A DNA stretch of 64,000 nucleotides from Prorocentrum cordatum (taxonomy: Eukaryota; Sar; Dinophyceae; Prorocentrales; Prorocentraceae): the NCBI GenBank assembly GCA_963575745.1, contig CAUYUJ010020615.1, positions 267,736-331,735 on the forward strand, given 5' to 3'. Of the stretch, positions 1 to 11,081 are shown piece by piece; the first letter of the stretch is position 1; the number at the start of each line of letters is the position of its first letter. A program made the translations under genes and the position numbers. The notes beneath the pieces were generated by a model that did not search any database, had not been told where the DNA came from, and saw nothing but the letters and a program-made list of their open reading frames with translations.

Positions 1-70
1 CGGGCCCGCGCACAAAGGCCCCCCCCCCCCCCTCCGGGAGCGGCCCGTCGCTCGGGCCCTCGGGGGCTGG

Positions 71-192
71 CCATCGCTCGGACGTCCATTCCCTGTGCTT
101 TTCTCGGTTTCGCGTGTGGCTTTTTCGCAGGATGATCCAGGATGCTCCTGGAAAATCCCCGCCGAGAGAAAGTGCACACGTCCGAGCGATGC
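71..192. repeat. Foldback element, family F1, copy A
   Basis: The left arm CCATCGCTCGGACGT (71-85) is mirrored by CACGTCCGAGCGATG at 177-191, so the segment can fold on itself. A second copy with the same arms and related interior lies at 37887-38014. No transposase is encoded. It is probably a non-autonomous MITE-like repeat; the target-site duplication is not clear. Confidence 0.6.
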
Positions 193-420
193 CAAGGGGG
201 AGGCAGCGCGGGCGGGCACGCACAGGGGGCGCCCTCGCCGACAAGCCGCAGCTCGGGCCCGGGCGGCGCGATCGGGCGCTGCCCGAGGCGTCCCTGGCCC
301 TGAAGGCGTGCCCAGGGTCTGCTGGGAGGCACTGGCGGCCTCGAGAGTGCTCGGACGAGGCAAAGATGACGATAGCATCGAGAACCTCTGGAGATCCCGC
401 GGCTTTGGAAGAGATCTCGG

Positions 421-511
421 GCGCCGCGGCCTTCTCAGCGCAATCCCGAACGCTCCGAGAGCGTTCCGGAACGCTCTGGAACGGATTTACCCTCGTCCTA
501 GCCCCAGTCCG
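421..511 (+). repeat. Dispersed repeat (partner at 42099-42190)
   Basis: This roughly 90-base segment has a diverged copy in the same orientation at 42099-42190. Shared blocks include CCGCGGCCTT, GAGAGCGTTCCG and CTCCTAGCCCC-like sequence. It contains a short palindrome around GCTCCGAGAGC. The element type is unknown. Confidence 0.5.
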
Positions 512-749
512 AAGTACCCCTCACGAGGCCCAGAAGGCCCCACGGGATCTTTAAGGTGGCGCGAAGAGCTGTGGACACCGTGGGTCAGGAACACTTCTAG
601 ATAGCACCGCCTGGCTCGAGCAGGTGGCGAGGTCGAGGAAGGACAAGAGATGTGAAGATGCAAACGACTAATACGAACAGTCATAACATTCATGCGATCC
701 TACGGTACTGCGAACAACATGACATGAATATGACCCTCAACACAGCATG

Positions 750-1158
750 AATAACAATAATGCTGATGATGGTCATGATTATGCTGATGGTACTGATGAT
801 GAGGATGATGATGATAATGATGATAATGATGATGATGCTGATGATGATGATGCTGTCGATAATAGCTGGGGATGATGGCAAGGGTGATGATGATGATGAT
901 GATGTTACTGATAATGATATTAATGATGGTGCTGAGGTTGCTGCTGATGATGACGATGCTGGAGAGCATGATGGTGATGACGATGGTTCTGCTGCTGTTG
1001 TTGATGATAACGATGGCCTTGGTGTCGTTTCTCATATCAATTCTTGACCGTTGTTTGATGTCGAAGTATCGGAATTAACTTCAAAACATCACAGGCCGAT
1101 ATTAGGAGTAACCATGATGATGATGATGAAGAATATGATGATGATGATGATAATGATG

Positions 1159-1190
<32 letters not shown>

Positions 1191-1330
1191 GGTAATGGTA
1201 ATGGTAATGGTAATGGTAATGGTAATGGTAATGATACTGATGATGATGATGATGATGATGCTGCTGCTGATGATGATGACGATCATGATAATGATGATGA
1301 TAATAATGATAATGATAATGATAATGAAAC

Positions 1331-1386
<56 letters not shown>

Positions 1387-1395
1387 GTGATGACG
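750..1395. repeat. ATG/GAT trinucleotide tracts with an AATGGT hexamer block
   Basis: Two microsatellite blocks (about 750-1015 and 1113-1395) consist mostly of GAT repeats with GCT and AAT variants. An AATGGT tandem block lies near 1185-1222. Open frames here encode runs of Met, Asp, His or Ile, depending on frame. They are artefacts of the repeat, not genes. Confidence 0.9.
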
Positions 1396-1496
1396 GCGTA
1401 ATCCGAAATGCCACGAGCCCGAACTAGAGGAGTCACAAGCCAAGGTAGAGTACGACACGCCGATCGCGTGAGAGCCATGAGGAGAACACGGAGACT

Positions 1497-1605
1497 GGAA
1501 AACCAAAAGGTACCAATACCGGTACTCCCAGACCTCTTCCAGGGTCCATTCTGACCACAATTTCGAGGCGAATCCAGCGGTGGCGACGAGGGCCTCCCAG
1601 GAGGT
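1497..1605 (+). repeat. Dispersed repeat (partner at 7747-7867)
   Basis: This segment begins AAAACCAAAAGGTACC and ends with GGGCCTCCCAGGAGG. A copy at 7747-7867 shares both ends and most of the interior, including GCGAATCCAGCGGTGG-like sequence. It is an interspersed repeat of unknown class. Confidence 0.6.
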
Positions 1606-1740
1606 TTAAAAAGGGGGAAACTAGGCAATGGTAAAGGTATCGGTACGTGCTCCTCCTCTGAAACGACATGTCTGGAGACACGTGAGCGACGAAAAGAGAC
1701 GGGTCTTGCGCAAGGTCAAAGAGGGCATAGCGGCCTTGCG

Positions 1741-1825
1741 CGGCGGCTTACGCGGGCCGCCAGCGCGGCACGCTACATCGGAAACAGGGACGCTCACGCG
1801 CGACCTCACGCGGGCAACTTACGCC
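1741..1825 (+). repeat. Dispersed repeat (partner at 4886-4967)
   Basis: GCGGGCCGCCAGCG is shared with 4886-4967, followed by ACGCGCGACC and ACGCGGG-type blocks at the same spacing. A weaker relative lies near 40855-40925. No coding content is seen. Confidence 0.45.
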
Positions 1826-2746
1826 ACTGCTTTTTTGTGTCGCTCGCGTCGGAGAGGAGCACGGCGAGAGAAGCTGGAGCACAAAGCCCCGCCGGGGCGC
1901 GGAGGGCAGCAGCCCCGGGCACGGCTGGGCTGCGATCAATGGGGGGGCCGCGAGGGCTGCAGAAAAGGAACCCTTTGGGGCCCTAAAGAGGCCCTTCAGG
2001 GCTCAGACCGGGGCCTATCCGAAAAGTGCACCTTCCCCCCCCCCACACACACGTCGCCCCCCCATCAAGCGACGCCCAACGCGGAGGGCGTCCTGAACGT
2101 CCGGCTTCACGGAGACCACGGCCACAGTCCTCATCCGCGCGTTGTACTCCTCCTGCCATGTCCGCCGCTGCCGCGCGCGGGTGGCCCATCAACAAACTCG
2201 CCGTCGTCTAGTCCGCTCTTCCGCGCCCCCCACCAATTCCCGCACGCCACCCAATGGCGTCCTCTCCCCCCTCGTCGGGGAGGCTCAAAATCCGGGTGCT
2301 CAGGGGCGGCTCAATGTCCCGGGGAATCCTGATCGGGATGAATCCAAATGCCTCGGTTCAGGGTCCTATTCCCCGTCCCCCCGCCGTCCCCATCCCTCCC
2401 CCCCCCTCCTCTCCCAATCCGAAGTGAGCCGATAAGAAGACGAGTTGGGCCTCCGGCAAGCATCGGCCTGCAGACTGAAAAGGCGTGGACTCGCCCGCAG
2501 ACAGCAAATTAACGGTGCCCTCCGCCCGCCGATCTTTTCTCGGGCCGTCCGTCCGACTGCTGAATCGAGAGTCCGTCGCACCCCCCTTGCGAGACAGCAC
2601 GACAACCGCAACGACCATGGGGCAAAGAAAAGGAGGGTCCGCGTGGCGGCGTGGCATCGCTGATGTCCAGAGTCCCGCTCGAAACTTCTCCGATTTCCAG
2701 TTCCGCGGGGGAGGGGGGGGCATCGTTGGGGAAAAAGTAATGTTAT

Positions 2747-2903
2747 AAACATAAAAACTCGGTGGTCTGCGCGGATTCCTCGGATCGGCGCTGGGGCCCC
2801 CCAGCGGCGCCTCCGGCGCTGCCCCTGACGCGCTCCGCGCGCCATGGAGGGGGGTCCAGCGCCGATCCGTGAAATCCGCGCGGACCTACGAGTTGTTATG
2901 TTT
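2747..2903. repeat. Foldback element, family F2, copy 1
   Basis: Long inverted arms start with AAACATAA and continue through an ACTCG...GTCCGCGCGGATT-type stem into GGATCGGCGCTGG. The centre is GC-rich (GGCGCCTCCGGCGC). A diverged copy in the opposite orientation lies at 4385-4500. No coding capacity is seen. Confidence 0.65.
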
Positions 2904-3207
2904 ACGTCGCTTTATGCTCCCCCACTCGTGGACCTCCTCGCTAGGGCTGGCCGCGCTGGTGTTGGTGCCGTCTCTCGGGAGCCGCACGCATATCTACACC
3001 GAGGCACGCGGGCCTTCGCCCGAAGCACGCAGTGCACACGCCTTGCAGCACGTCTCACGTTCGCGAACCTGCCCCGAAGAATGCCCTCTGCACCATGAGC
3101 GGTGGCGGTTGTGCACACAACTCCAGGGCCACGATCCTGCCCCCGATTTCGAGACCCTTGTTATTTGCGATCACGCCCGTGACCAGCCCTGCCCCCCCCC
3201 TGGCCAC

Positions 3208-3284
3208 GTCACGATTCGCGCCGGTGCCGTCTGGGAATGGCCCATTCCTGGGTAATCCCAGACGGCGCCGGCACGAATCGCGAC
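3208..3284. repeat. Strong hairpin with 29-base arms
   Basis: The segment GTCACGATTCGCGCCGGTGC at 3208 begins an arm that pairs, with very few mismatches, with 3256-3284 around a 19-base loop. The CTGGTCACGCCC motif recurs nearby at about 3323 and 3358, so this may be part of a larger foldback repeat. Confidence 0.6.
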
Positions 3285-3597
3285 TTGACGGGCTCCCTCC
3301 CCCCCTGACCCCCCTGGTCACGCCCGGTATCGCCAAGGGATAAACTCTCCCTCCCCCCTGGTCACGCCCGTTCACCAGCTTCGACCATGCACCTGTAAGC
3401 TGCCCAGGGACAGCTCAGGGGTCAGCGGGACCCTCGGCTGGCAGGCTTGGCGCCCGGCCCGCCTAGAACTGGCGCGTGATCGCCGCTGCTGTTCCCTCAT
3501 AGTTTTGTGGGCGGCCTCTGTGATGAGACATAAATTATCCCAGTGCGACCCTTCCTAGGAGTTGGAGCCCCTAGGAAAGCAGCATTAGTAGTAACAG

Positions 3598-4082
3598 TAA
3601 AGCTGAGCTAAAGCTAAGCTAAAGCTGAGCTAAAGCTAACCTAAAGCTAAACTACAGCAAAGCTAGACCTAAGCTAAGCTAAGCTAAGCTAACGCTAAGC
3701 TAAAGCTAAGCTAAAGCTAAGTTAAAGCTAAGCTAAAGCTAAAGTTAAACTAAAGCTAAGCTAAAGCTCATCTAAAGCTAAGCTACAGCTAACTAAAGCT
3801 AAGCTAAAGCTAAGCTAAAGCTAAGCTAAAGCTAAACTAAAGCTAAGCTAAAGCGAAGCTAAAGCTAAGCTAAGCTAAAGCTAAACTAAAACTAAGTTAC
3901 ATCTAAGCTAAATCTAAGCTACATCTAAGTACAACTGAGTTAAAGCTAAGCTAAATCTAAGCTAAATCTAAACTAAAATTAAGTTACAGCTAAGCTAAAG
4001 CTAAGCTAACTATAAGTTAACACTAAGTTAAAGCTAAGCTAAAGCTAAGCTAAAGCTAAAGCTAAGGCTAAAGCTAAAGCTC
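3598..4082 (+). repeat. AGCTAA-type satellite array
   Basis: Nearly 490 bases of AAGCTA and AGCTA units, mixed to give 5-, 6- and 11-base periods, with scattered substitutions (TCTA, ACTA, GTTA). Composition drops sharply to AT-rich relative to the flanks. The opposite strand reads TTTAGC/TTAGC, loosely like the TTTAGGG telomere unit but without the GGG run, so I call it an interstitial satellite. Confidence 0.85.
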
Positions 4083-4384
4083 CCAGGGGACTGGGGGAAC
4101 CGCGGGGCGGATCCTGGGGGAAACGCCCGGGGCGAGTTCCACTGCCCGGCCCCTTCAAGCTAACAGGGTAAGAGCCCTTCTAGGCAGAGCCTAGGTAGGG
4201 AACAACACTTTGAGAGGGGACCTCGGTTAAGAGGGCCAACGAAACATTGGGGACAAGTGGGGCCTCTTCTGAAGATGCATCGAACCAGACCGCCCAGATC
4301 TACTATCCCTAGTGCGAAGACGGGCACCCAAGCGAGGCCACATCTCCACTATGGTAGTAGGATGACGACACAAACAGGAACTTT

Positions 4385-4500
4385 CGACGGTCCGCGCCGA
4401 TTTCTTGGATCTGCGGTGGACCCGGAGTGCGCCAGGGGCTGCGCCGGAGGCGCCACCAGAGGGTCCCAGCGCAGATCCAAGAAATCCGCGCGGACCGCCG
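4385..4500. repeat. Foldback element, family F2, copy 2
   Basis: The left arm (4385-4415, containing GATTTCTTGGATCTGCG) pairs with 4470-4500 (CGCAGATCCAAGAAATCCGC...). The central GCGCCGGAGGCGCC is the reverse complement of the centre of copy 1 at 2747-2903. The two copies therefore belong to one family in opposite orientation. Confidence 0.65.
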
Positions 4501-4555
4501 ACAATTTATGTTATGCAACTTTTTCTTCTTCAAGGTTACAGTCGGAAGGCCAGAA

Positions 4556-4672
4556 GAACATCCTTCGAGAACATGAAACCCTCCGCTGGTAGAAACCACA
4601 CAAAGCATCCGAGGGCACCCTCCCCAGGTCACCTAGGATGCACAGGAACATCCAACAACCGCGGAGAACACT
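4556..4672 (+). repeat. Dispersed repeat (partner at 7558-7690)
   Basis: GAACATCCTTCGAGAACA and the following CCCTCCGC are shared with 7558-7690, as are CACAAGAACATCCAACAA-type sequence and the closing GAACA block. The repeat is interspersed, non-coding and of unknown class. Confidence 0.55.
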
Positions 4673-7600
4673 AGGGTACCCTCCCTGAAGAGGCCAAAGC
4701 CGCCCGATGTGGCGACGGATCGCGCCGATGCCGCAAGGCGACGGGGCCCGCCGCCAATATCCAGCTCCCAAGCATCCCAAGCATCAGCGGGTGAAGAACT
4801 CTACGTGAACGACGAGCCCTTCCGCCGTCGGGGGCACCTGAACGACGAAAATCAGTGGGTCTTCTGCAAAATAGCGACTTTCTGCCGCGGCTTGCGCGGG
4901 CCGCCAGCGTGTCACGCCGCGTGGAGACGAGGGCGGTTACGCGCGACCCTACGCGGGAAGCTTACACGCAAGCGTCCGCGCAGTCTACCTCGTTTTCTTC
5001 AGTCGCTCACCTGTTGCAGGGCGGCTGGAAAACTTGAGGCCCTGCTGCGGCACGTCGGGGTACAAGCATTAAAGCATTTTTAGGACAGGCGTCCCCGATG
5101 GCAGAACAGTCTGGTTCATGCCTCCCCTCGGCCGCTCAAAGACCATGCATGCCACAGCCCAGACCACTCGCCACCAGCAAACTTGGCTGACCAACTGGCT
5201 GGTTTTCGTGACCCGGCGAGGCCAGCACCCGGCCCGCCGTGTTGGTCGCGATGGGCGGCCTCCTGGGCCGTCGTGTTCTCGGGGGACTCTTGGACAGCCT
5301 TGCAGCGTCGGAGAGCAGAAGGGGCGAGAACGCCAAGATCTTTCTCAAAAGCCAAAGAGGAAGATCGACGATATCCACCTCTTGGGGCCCTCTGGGGCCC
5401 TCTTGGGCGGCCTCCTGTGGCACCTTGGAGGCCTCGAAGAGCAGCGCCGCCCTGGCTGCCCCCGACCTGTCAGCCACGGCCCCCCGCCGACGCACGAGGC
5501 CGGCTCTCACAGTCGCGGCACCTCGCCCGCGCAGCCCCTGCCCAGACGATGTCCCCATCCCCTCGTCTGAGAGGTGCTCGCTCACGTCCCCGGAGGCGTC
5601 GGGCTGAGTCAAGACCTCTGGGCACCGATTGGCACTTCCTCCTGCCCTTCGTCCAGCCGTCTGATCCTCCACACCTGAGGGGAGACGATAGGGACCAGGT
5701 CAGAGGGGGGACCATCGAACTAGAATCGGCGACACATCGCCGATACATCGGCGGTAGGCCACCGATAATTACCGGATGCCCACACTCGCACGTTCCTGGG
5801 TGGGGTGGGCTATCAAGGCGCAACCGGCGATGAATAGGCGATTGGGGGAGAATGCGTCCCCCTCTGCGCCTATCACTCCCCAGTACTGCCCCTAAAGGCC
5901 TCATCACATTACAAATGCAGAACGCGGAGGGAGGTGTCGAGGAGCGAGGGGCAACGGGAGGGGCGCCGAACGGGCTGGTGGCGCCGATGCACGAGGATCT
6001 GTCTCCGATCGCCTATCAAGAGGAAGGAGGAAGGAATGTCCCTACTAGCACCTATTAGCGCCTACCGGCGTCCATAAGTGTCTATATTAGCGCCTATTAG
6101 CGACCACAACTAAGCAACATTAAACGTCAATAGCCCAGGAAGACAGCAGCACACTTAGACGGACTTTCACGCATAACGCACCTGATGCGCGCGATGAAAC
6201 CAGAAGCGCCAGCAGATACGCATCTGTACAATTTCGAGCTGTGCGCTGCTATACTATACAGGCGCGAAGGCCAACACCTAATGCATCAATAAGCACAAAC
6301 ATCCGACCAAACGCAAGCACGCCTACAAGAAAGAACGGCCAACAATACGTACAATACAAGCAGAACTGCCTGCTCTGGAAACCTTGAATCCAAACATAGA
6401 ATCGCTTTACTTCTGCCGCCTTGTGCCGGCTTCAGCCAGCGGAGCCGCAACCCTGAACCCTAAATCCTGAACCCTTTACCTGCGCCAACCTTCAGACTCG
6501 GTCGAGAAGTCAACTTCCCGCCTCCTCGAACGCGATGCTCTCTTTGGCGCCCTCTAAAACTCCGAACAAACATGTAACTCCAGATTTGCAGGACATTTCG
6601 GCGCATGCCACACCAGATCAAACCAAACCCGGCCATACCAGATCCGACGAGCGACCATACCAGACGGGGCCAAATTGGACCAGAAAAACACCAAACGAGC
6701 CATAGCCGATCACACCAAACGGCAACCCAATCACGCTGTCGAGCCAGCACATTTGCAAACGAGCACAAGCATGTCGGATACGGATGAAAATAAGCCGGCA
6801 ACAAACGAAACACACCTCACCAAACAAGCAATCACGGAGGAGGGGGAGGGGAAGAGGCGAGGGGGATCAGGATGAAGGGGGTGGCGACGAGGGATGATGA
6901 CCACGAAAGATAATTGGCGACGACGGTGGAGGATAAATGGAGAGAGAGGGGCAGAGAAGAGGATTGAGGGACGGAGGGGGAGGAAGGAAGAGGAGGGGGA
7001 CGGAGAAGGGCGCTGGGAGGTGCCGGCGGGGACCAGGTAGCAGGCAACAGGAACACGGAGAAGGGAATGAATAAAGAGGAAGAGAAGGATCAATAACCGA
7101 GGTTTGCAATGACCCCCATTGAACTAAATTCCCTCTAATGAAAGATGCTAGGGGCAATCCACGTGGCGCCGCATTCGGAACGCACCTACGTAGACAGAAT
7201 TGGTGTAATCGAATGTTTCCTGCACGACGCATGCATGGCCAGTGTCGAGTGAACTGGTGCAGACTCCCTCAGTCGACTTGCCTGGGTGAGCGTTCTCCCA
7301 GTGTCCGCAAGATGAGAGGGCAATGACCAGAATGCGGGGAGGATGCATGAGAGATCATGAGGGAGAGGGGAACGAGGAAGGGGGATGGATGGAGGGGGCG
7401 AGGAGGCGCAAGGAGGAAGGATAATGTGCTGTAAGGGAGGGACGAAGAGAGACGAACGCGGAGGAGGAGAGGACAGAGAAACGAGGAGCACGGGGAGGGT
7501 GGACGGGGAAGGGTGAGCCGAAAGAAGACATGCTGTACAGTCGGACCTAGGACAGAAGAACATCCTTCAAGAACACGAGACCCTCCGCGGGCCAGAACAA

Positions 7601-7880
7601 CCCAAACCATAAGATCATTCGAGGGTATTCTCCCCCGGGACGCACAAGAACATCCAACAAACACGAAGAACATGAAGGTGCCCTCCCCGAACCGATCTCG
7701 ATCTTATACCTCGGGCCGACTGTACCCCCTCTCTCCCGCCCCCTATGGAAAACCAAAAGGTACCCATACCACTACTCCCAGGACCTCTCCCGGGGCGCGC
7801 TCTGACCAAGATTTCGAGGAGAATCCAGCGGTGGCCCCCTGGCAACGAGGGCCTCCCGGGAGGCCCAGAAACGGAAATAT

Positions 7881-8056
7881 TCGGTGGCATATCATGGGAA
7901 CCTCCCACACCATCTTGTCGGCTCTTGCGAGTCGACGCCAATCGAGGCTAAATCGACGCTAATCGACACTAAAACGATGCTGATCGACGCTAGCCGACGC
8001 TAAATCGGCGCCACCTCATGGACTGCCACGCTGATCGACGCTCATCGACGCTAAAG
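7881..8056 (+). repeat. Dispersed repeat carrying CGACGCTAA tandem units, copy 1
   Basis: A unique leader (TCGGTGGCATATCATGG...CATCTTGTCGGCTCTTGCG) is followed by about ten copies of an 11-base unit, AATCGACGCTA. The same leader and unit array occur at 9685-9843, so leader and array move or duplicate together. Confidence 0.7.
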
Positions 8057-8566
8057 GCGGAATCAAAAGGGTGTACCAAGCTCCCGTTATTTGCGACCGG
8101 AGGAAACACGAGAGAGATGTAGCGGTACAGTCAATCAAGATGATAAGGATGCGCGGTAAGGATGCAAGGGCCTTGGAACGCCATGTTGAGGTTTTCCGCG
8201 CGGAGCGCGGCCGAATTCCGAAGGATGCAAGGGTACCCTGCCCATCCAGCATCCGTCAGGATTGGCCCCCAGGAGCGTCGCGCCGCGCAACCTAAAGATG
8301 CAAGGGTACCCTGAAGGGCTGGCCAGCGAAAGTTGGCAAGGATGCGCCGAAGGGGCAAGGATGCAAGGGTACCCTGGCCAAATTACCCCATCCTTACTAT
8401 CATGGTTGACTGTATGGGTACCTGTTCCTCCTCTCAACTGTACCTCCTTGCTCTCTCCCGCCTCCTGCCCGCACGGCACGGCCAGGCCGCCGCCAATGCC
8501 GTGCTGAGACCCCCCCTTCCGTGCCCCCCCAGGCGGTGTGGGCAGGTGGCTGGGTGCGGGCGGACC

Positions 8567-8831
8567 TACCTCCTCCTCCTCCTCCTCCTCCTCCTCCTCC
8601 TCCTCCTCCTCCTCCTCCTCCTCCTGCAAATCCTGCAAAGCCTCCTGCTGGACCTCCTCCTCCTCCTCCTGCACCTCCTCTTGGATATCCTCCTCCTCCT
8701 CCTCCTCCTCCTCCTCCTCCTCCTCCTCCTCCTGCAAATCCTGCAAAGCCTCCTGCTGGACCTCCTCCTCCTCCTCCTGCACCTCCTCTTGGATATCCTC
8801 CTCCTCCTCCTCCTCCTCCTCCTCCTCCGTT
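8567..8831. repeat. TCC tract with a duplicated 109-base unit
   Basis: CTC/TCC repeats surround two copies of a unit with the landmarks CTGCAAATCCTGCAAAGCC and CTCTTGGATATCC, starting at about 8623 and 8732. All frames are open (poly-Pro, poly-Ser and poly-Leu forward; poly-Glu and poly-Gly reverse), so I call no protein. Confidence 0.85.
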
Positions 8832-9684
8832 GCTCATTCTCCTCCTCTTCACCTCCTACCTGCCTACTCCTTCTCTCCCTCTCCTGCTCCTAATCCCCCT
8901 TCTCATCCTCCATCGAGCCTTCCTCCTCCCGTACGTGCAGAGGGTGGGCCGCGTAGGGGTCGGTCTGCTAAAGGGGCAAGCCGCCCCTGTCTGCCACATC
9001 TCCGTCAACAACGCACCAGGTCCCCCGCGGGCCGAGGAGCCTGGGGAGGGGTGTAGGTGACTACCTGCCAGACCACCCCAACCCAAACCCAAAGATCCGA
9101 ATTTTGGGTTGGGGGGGTACGGGCTCCACATGTGCTTTTCAATGTTGCCCGACGGCCACCCCACTGGGAATGGAGGGCAAATTAGGGCCGTCGGGTTGGG
9201 TTGGGGTGCTTCTGTGGGTGGTGAATAGGGCGTCAGCGCACGCGAAGGCTTTTGACACCGCCGCGATCGTTCAACCTTGGACCGATCGCGGCTTGAATCG
9301 CTAAAGCTTGCATCCCGTCGGGTCCCCTGGCGCTGCTGTGCCCCAAGGTGCTGCCGCGTCGCTCCATCGTGCGGAGCTAAACCTTGAACGCCTTCGCTGG
9401 CGTCGCCGGCGCGCCATCGCCGCATGAGCCTACCGCCAATGGGGCCAGACCCGAGCACGCAGGCCGCTGTTATCGCACAGCGTTTAACGACTTGCTTTGC
9501 GGGTCGTAGCTCCGGCCTCCGGCAACCGTTCGGGCCGATTCGGGCACGCCCGGAGCGCTCTCGACGAGGCGCAGCTGCTGGAAAGCATTCGGAGGCGAGA
9601 CACCTTCCAGGAACCAGTGAAAATGTCCGAAAACTGGCGAGAGACCTTAGAAACTGGCCGCACGAAAGGTCACTCCAGCGAAGT

Positions 9685-9843
9685 TCGGTGGCACATCATG
9701 GAAACCTCCCATACCATCTTGTCGGCTCTTGCGAGTCGACGCCAATCGACGCTAATCGACGCTAGAACGACGCTAACCGACGCTAAATCGACGCTAAGTC
9801 GGCGCCACCTCGTGGACTCCCAGACGCTAGTCGACGCCAAAGC
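9685..9843 (+). repeat. Dispersed repeat carrying CGACGCTAA tandem units, copy 2
   Basis: Same leader as at 7881 (CATACCATCTTGTCGGCTCT here) followed by ATCGACGCTA units. The end is shared too (GTCGGCGCCACCTCGTGGAC). The two copies are 1.8 kb apart in the same orientation. Confidence 0.7.
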
Positions 9844-9953
9844 CAGAACCAAGAGGGTCTGTGACCGAAGCGAAGGGCCACTCCTGCGTGTGGCCGACGC
9901 GCCCCTGGGACGACAGCCAAGGTCTCCCGTCTTGCCCCCACTCCGCCACTAGA

Positions 9954-10097
9954 CGAGCGCCTTCCACTACTCGCAAAGTAAATACTCGCAAATGGCATGG
10001 ATCCGCCGCGGGGGATCTACGGTACATTACATCGAAGCAAGCACGTGTTTTTCGGACGTTTGCGAGTAGGCTCTTTGCGAGTAGTGGAACACGCTCG
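9954..10097. mobile_element. MITE-like element with about 40-base inverted ends
   Basis: The left end reads CGAGCG..TTCCACTACTCGCAAAG then TACTCGCAAA. The right end is its reverse complement (TTTGCGAGTAG...CTTTGCGAGTAGTGGAA). The 144-base element is non-coding with an unrelated centre. The ends contain a doubled ACTCGCAAA motif. No target-site duplication is evident. Confidence 0.65.
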
Positions 10098-10358
10098 GTG
10101 AGCCACGGGGCCTCCAGGTAGTCCCTGCGGCCCTCGACCGTGTGCTCAGCCGACCAGGCGCCCCAGTCCACGTCTATCTGGGCCAGGGAGCCTCCCGGGC
10201 GGGGAGGAGCGAGCTAGAACAGCACAGGTCGAACGTGCTTGGCAAGGACACGCGGAGAGGACACGAGACCCTCCCGAGGGGCACGCTGCCAGGGGAATTC
10301 AGAAGGCATGGGTCGCGAAACGCAGGACACAAGGGTATACCCTTGATTTGGCAGGAGG

Positions 10359-10498
10359 CAGGGCTGAACCTGAACGGTGTTTTTCGTTTCCGTTGTCGTT
10401 TTCCCTCGCTTTTGTCTCGAATCCGCCTTCACCGCAAACGAAGTCGACACGAAAACGGCCCACGAAATCACCAAAAACACAGTTTAGGTCCAGCCCTG
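10359..10498. mobile_element. hAT-like MITE with perfect 8-bp target duplication
   Basis: This 140-base non-coding element has imperfect terminal inverted repeats beginning CAGGGCTG.ACCT.AAC and a GTGTTTTT block. It is flanked on both sides by GCAGGAGG (10351-10358 and 10499-10506). An 8-bp duplication with CA...TG ends is the hAT superfamily signature. A second family member lies at 52638-52764. The transposase must come from elsewhere. Confidence 0.8.
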
Positions 10499-10839
10499 GC
10501 AGGAGGGTCGACCTGCCAATCAGGGCCGACTGCGGTCGCTGACGTGCCCAGGGGGGGGGGCGGCGGCAGAGGGGCGTCTCCGAAGCCTTCTCCGAAGCCA
10601 CAGGCAGAGATTCAGCAGGCCGGGGGCCCTCTGGGAAGCCCCGACGCCTTGAGGAAGCCCGCCCCCTCTCGGGCGTCCGGTGGCTCCTGGGTCACACCTC
10701 GGCCCTTCGGCAGCCGCTCGGGACGATCCGGGCAAACCCCGGAACGCCCTCGGCCCTCGGCGGGGCGCAGCTGCTGGAGCGCGCCCCGACGGTGGAGGGT
10801 CGCCGATGCCAGGCGAGACGCCCGAAAATCTCGAACCTG

Positions 10840-11081
10840 GAACCTGGAATGGTGGGCCTGTGTTCCACCACCACCACCACCACCATAAGTTGGAGGGGAG
10901 AAGCAGGTGGAGGAGGGGAGGGAGAGGAGGAGGAGAAAGAGGAGGAGGAGGGGGAGGAGGAGGAGGAGGAGGAGGAGGAGGAGGAGGAGGTGGAGGAGGA
11001 GGAGGTGGATGAGGAGGAGCCCCTCCCCCTCCAACCTATGATGGTGGTGGTGGTGGAAAACAGGCCCATCATGGAACCTCG
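10840..11081. repeat. Foldback repeat enclosing a GGA tract
   Basis: The left arm GGTGGGCCTGTGTTCCACCA and the (CAC)n plus AAGTTGGAGGGG that follow are mirrored by CCCCTCCAACCTATGATGG...GGAAAACAGGCCCATC on the right. The interior is a (GGA)n tract. The inverted arms extend outward to the GAACCT/AGGTTC blocks. Confidence 0.6.

Noticed and set aside
95-604. Plus-strand Arg/Gly/Pro-rich open frame at the window start
   Set aside because: Random composition in GC-rich DNA overlapping a foldback element and a dispersed repeat; other frames are equally open.
690-1400. Several open frames rich in Met, Asp, His or Ile
   Set aside because: They follow directly from GAT/ATG trinucleotide repeats; every frame is open and none has ordinary composition.
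3598-4082. Interstitial telomere
   Set aside because: The unit lacks the GGG run of TTTAGGG and the period is mixed; only superficial similarity.
8520-9060. Long poly-Pro and poly-Ser proteins, and poly-Glu on the other strand
   Set aside because: A TCC tract is open in all frames; the only structure is a duplicated 109-base unit at DNA level.
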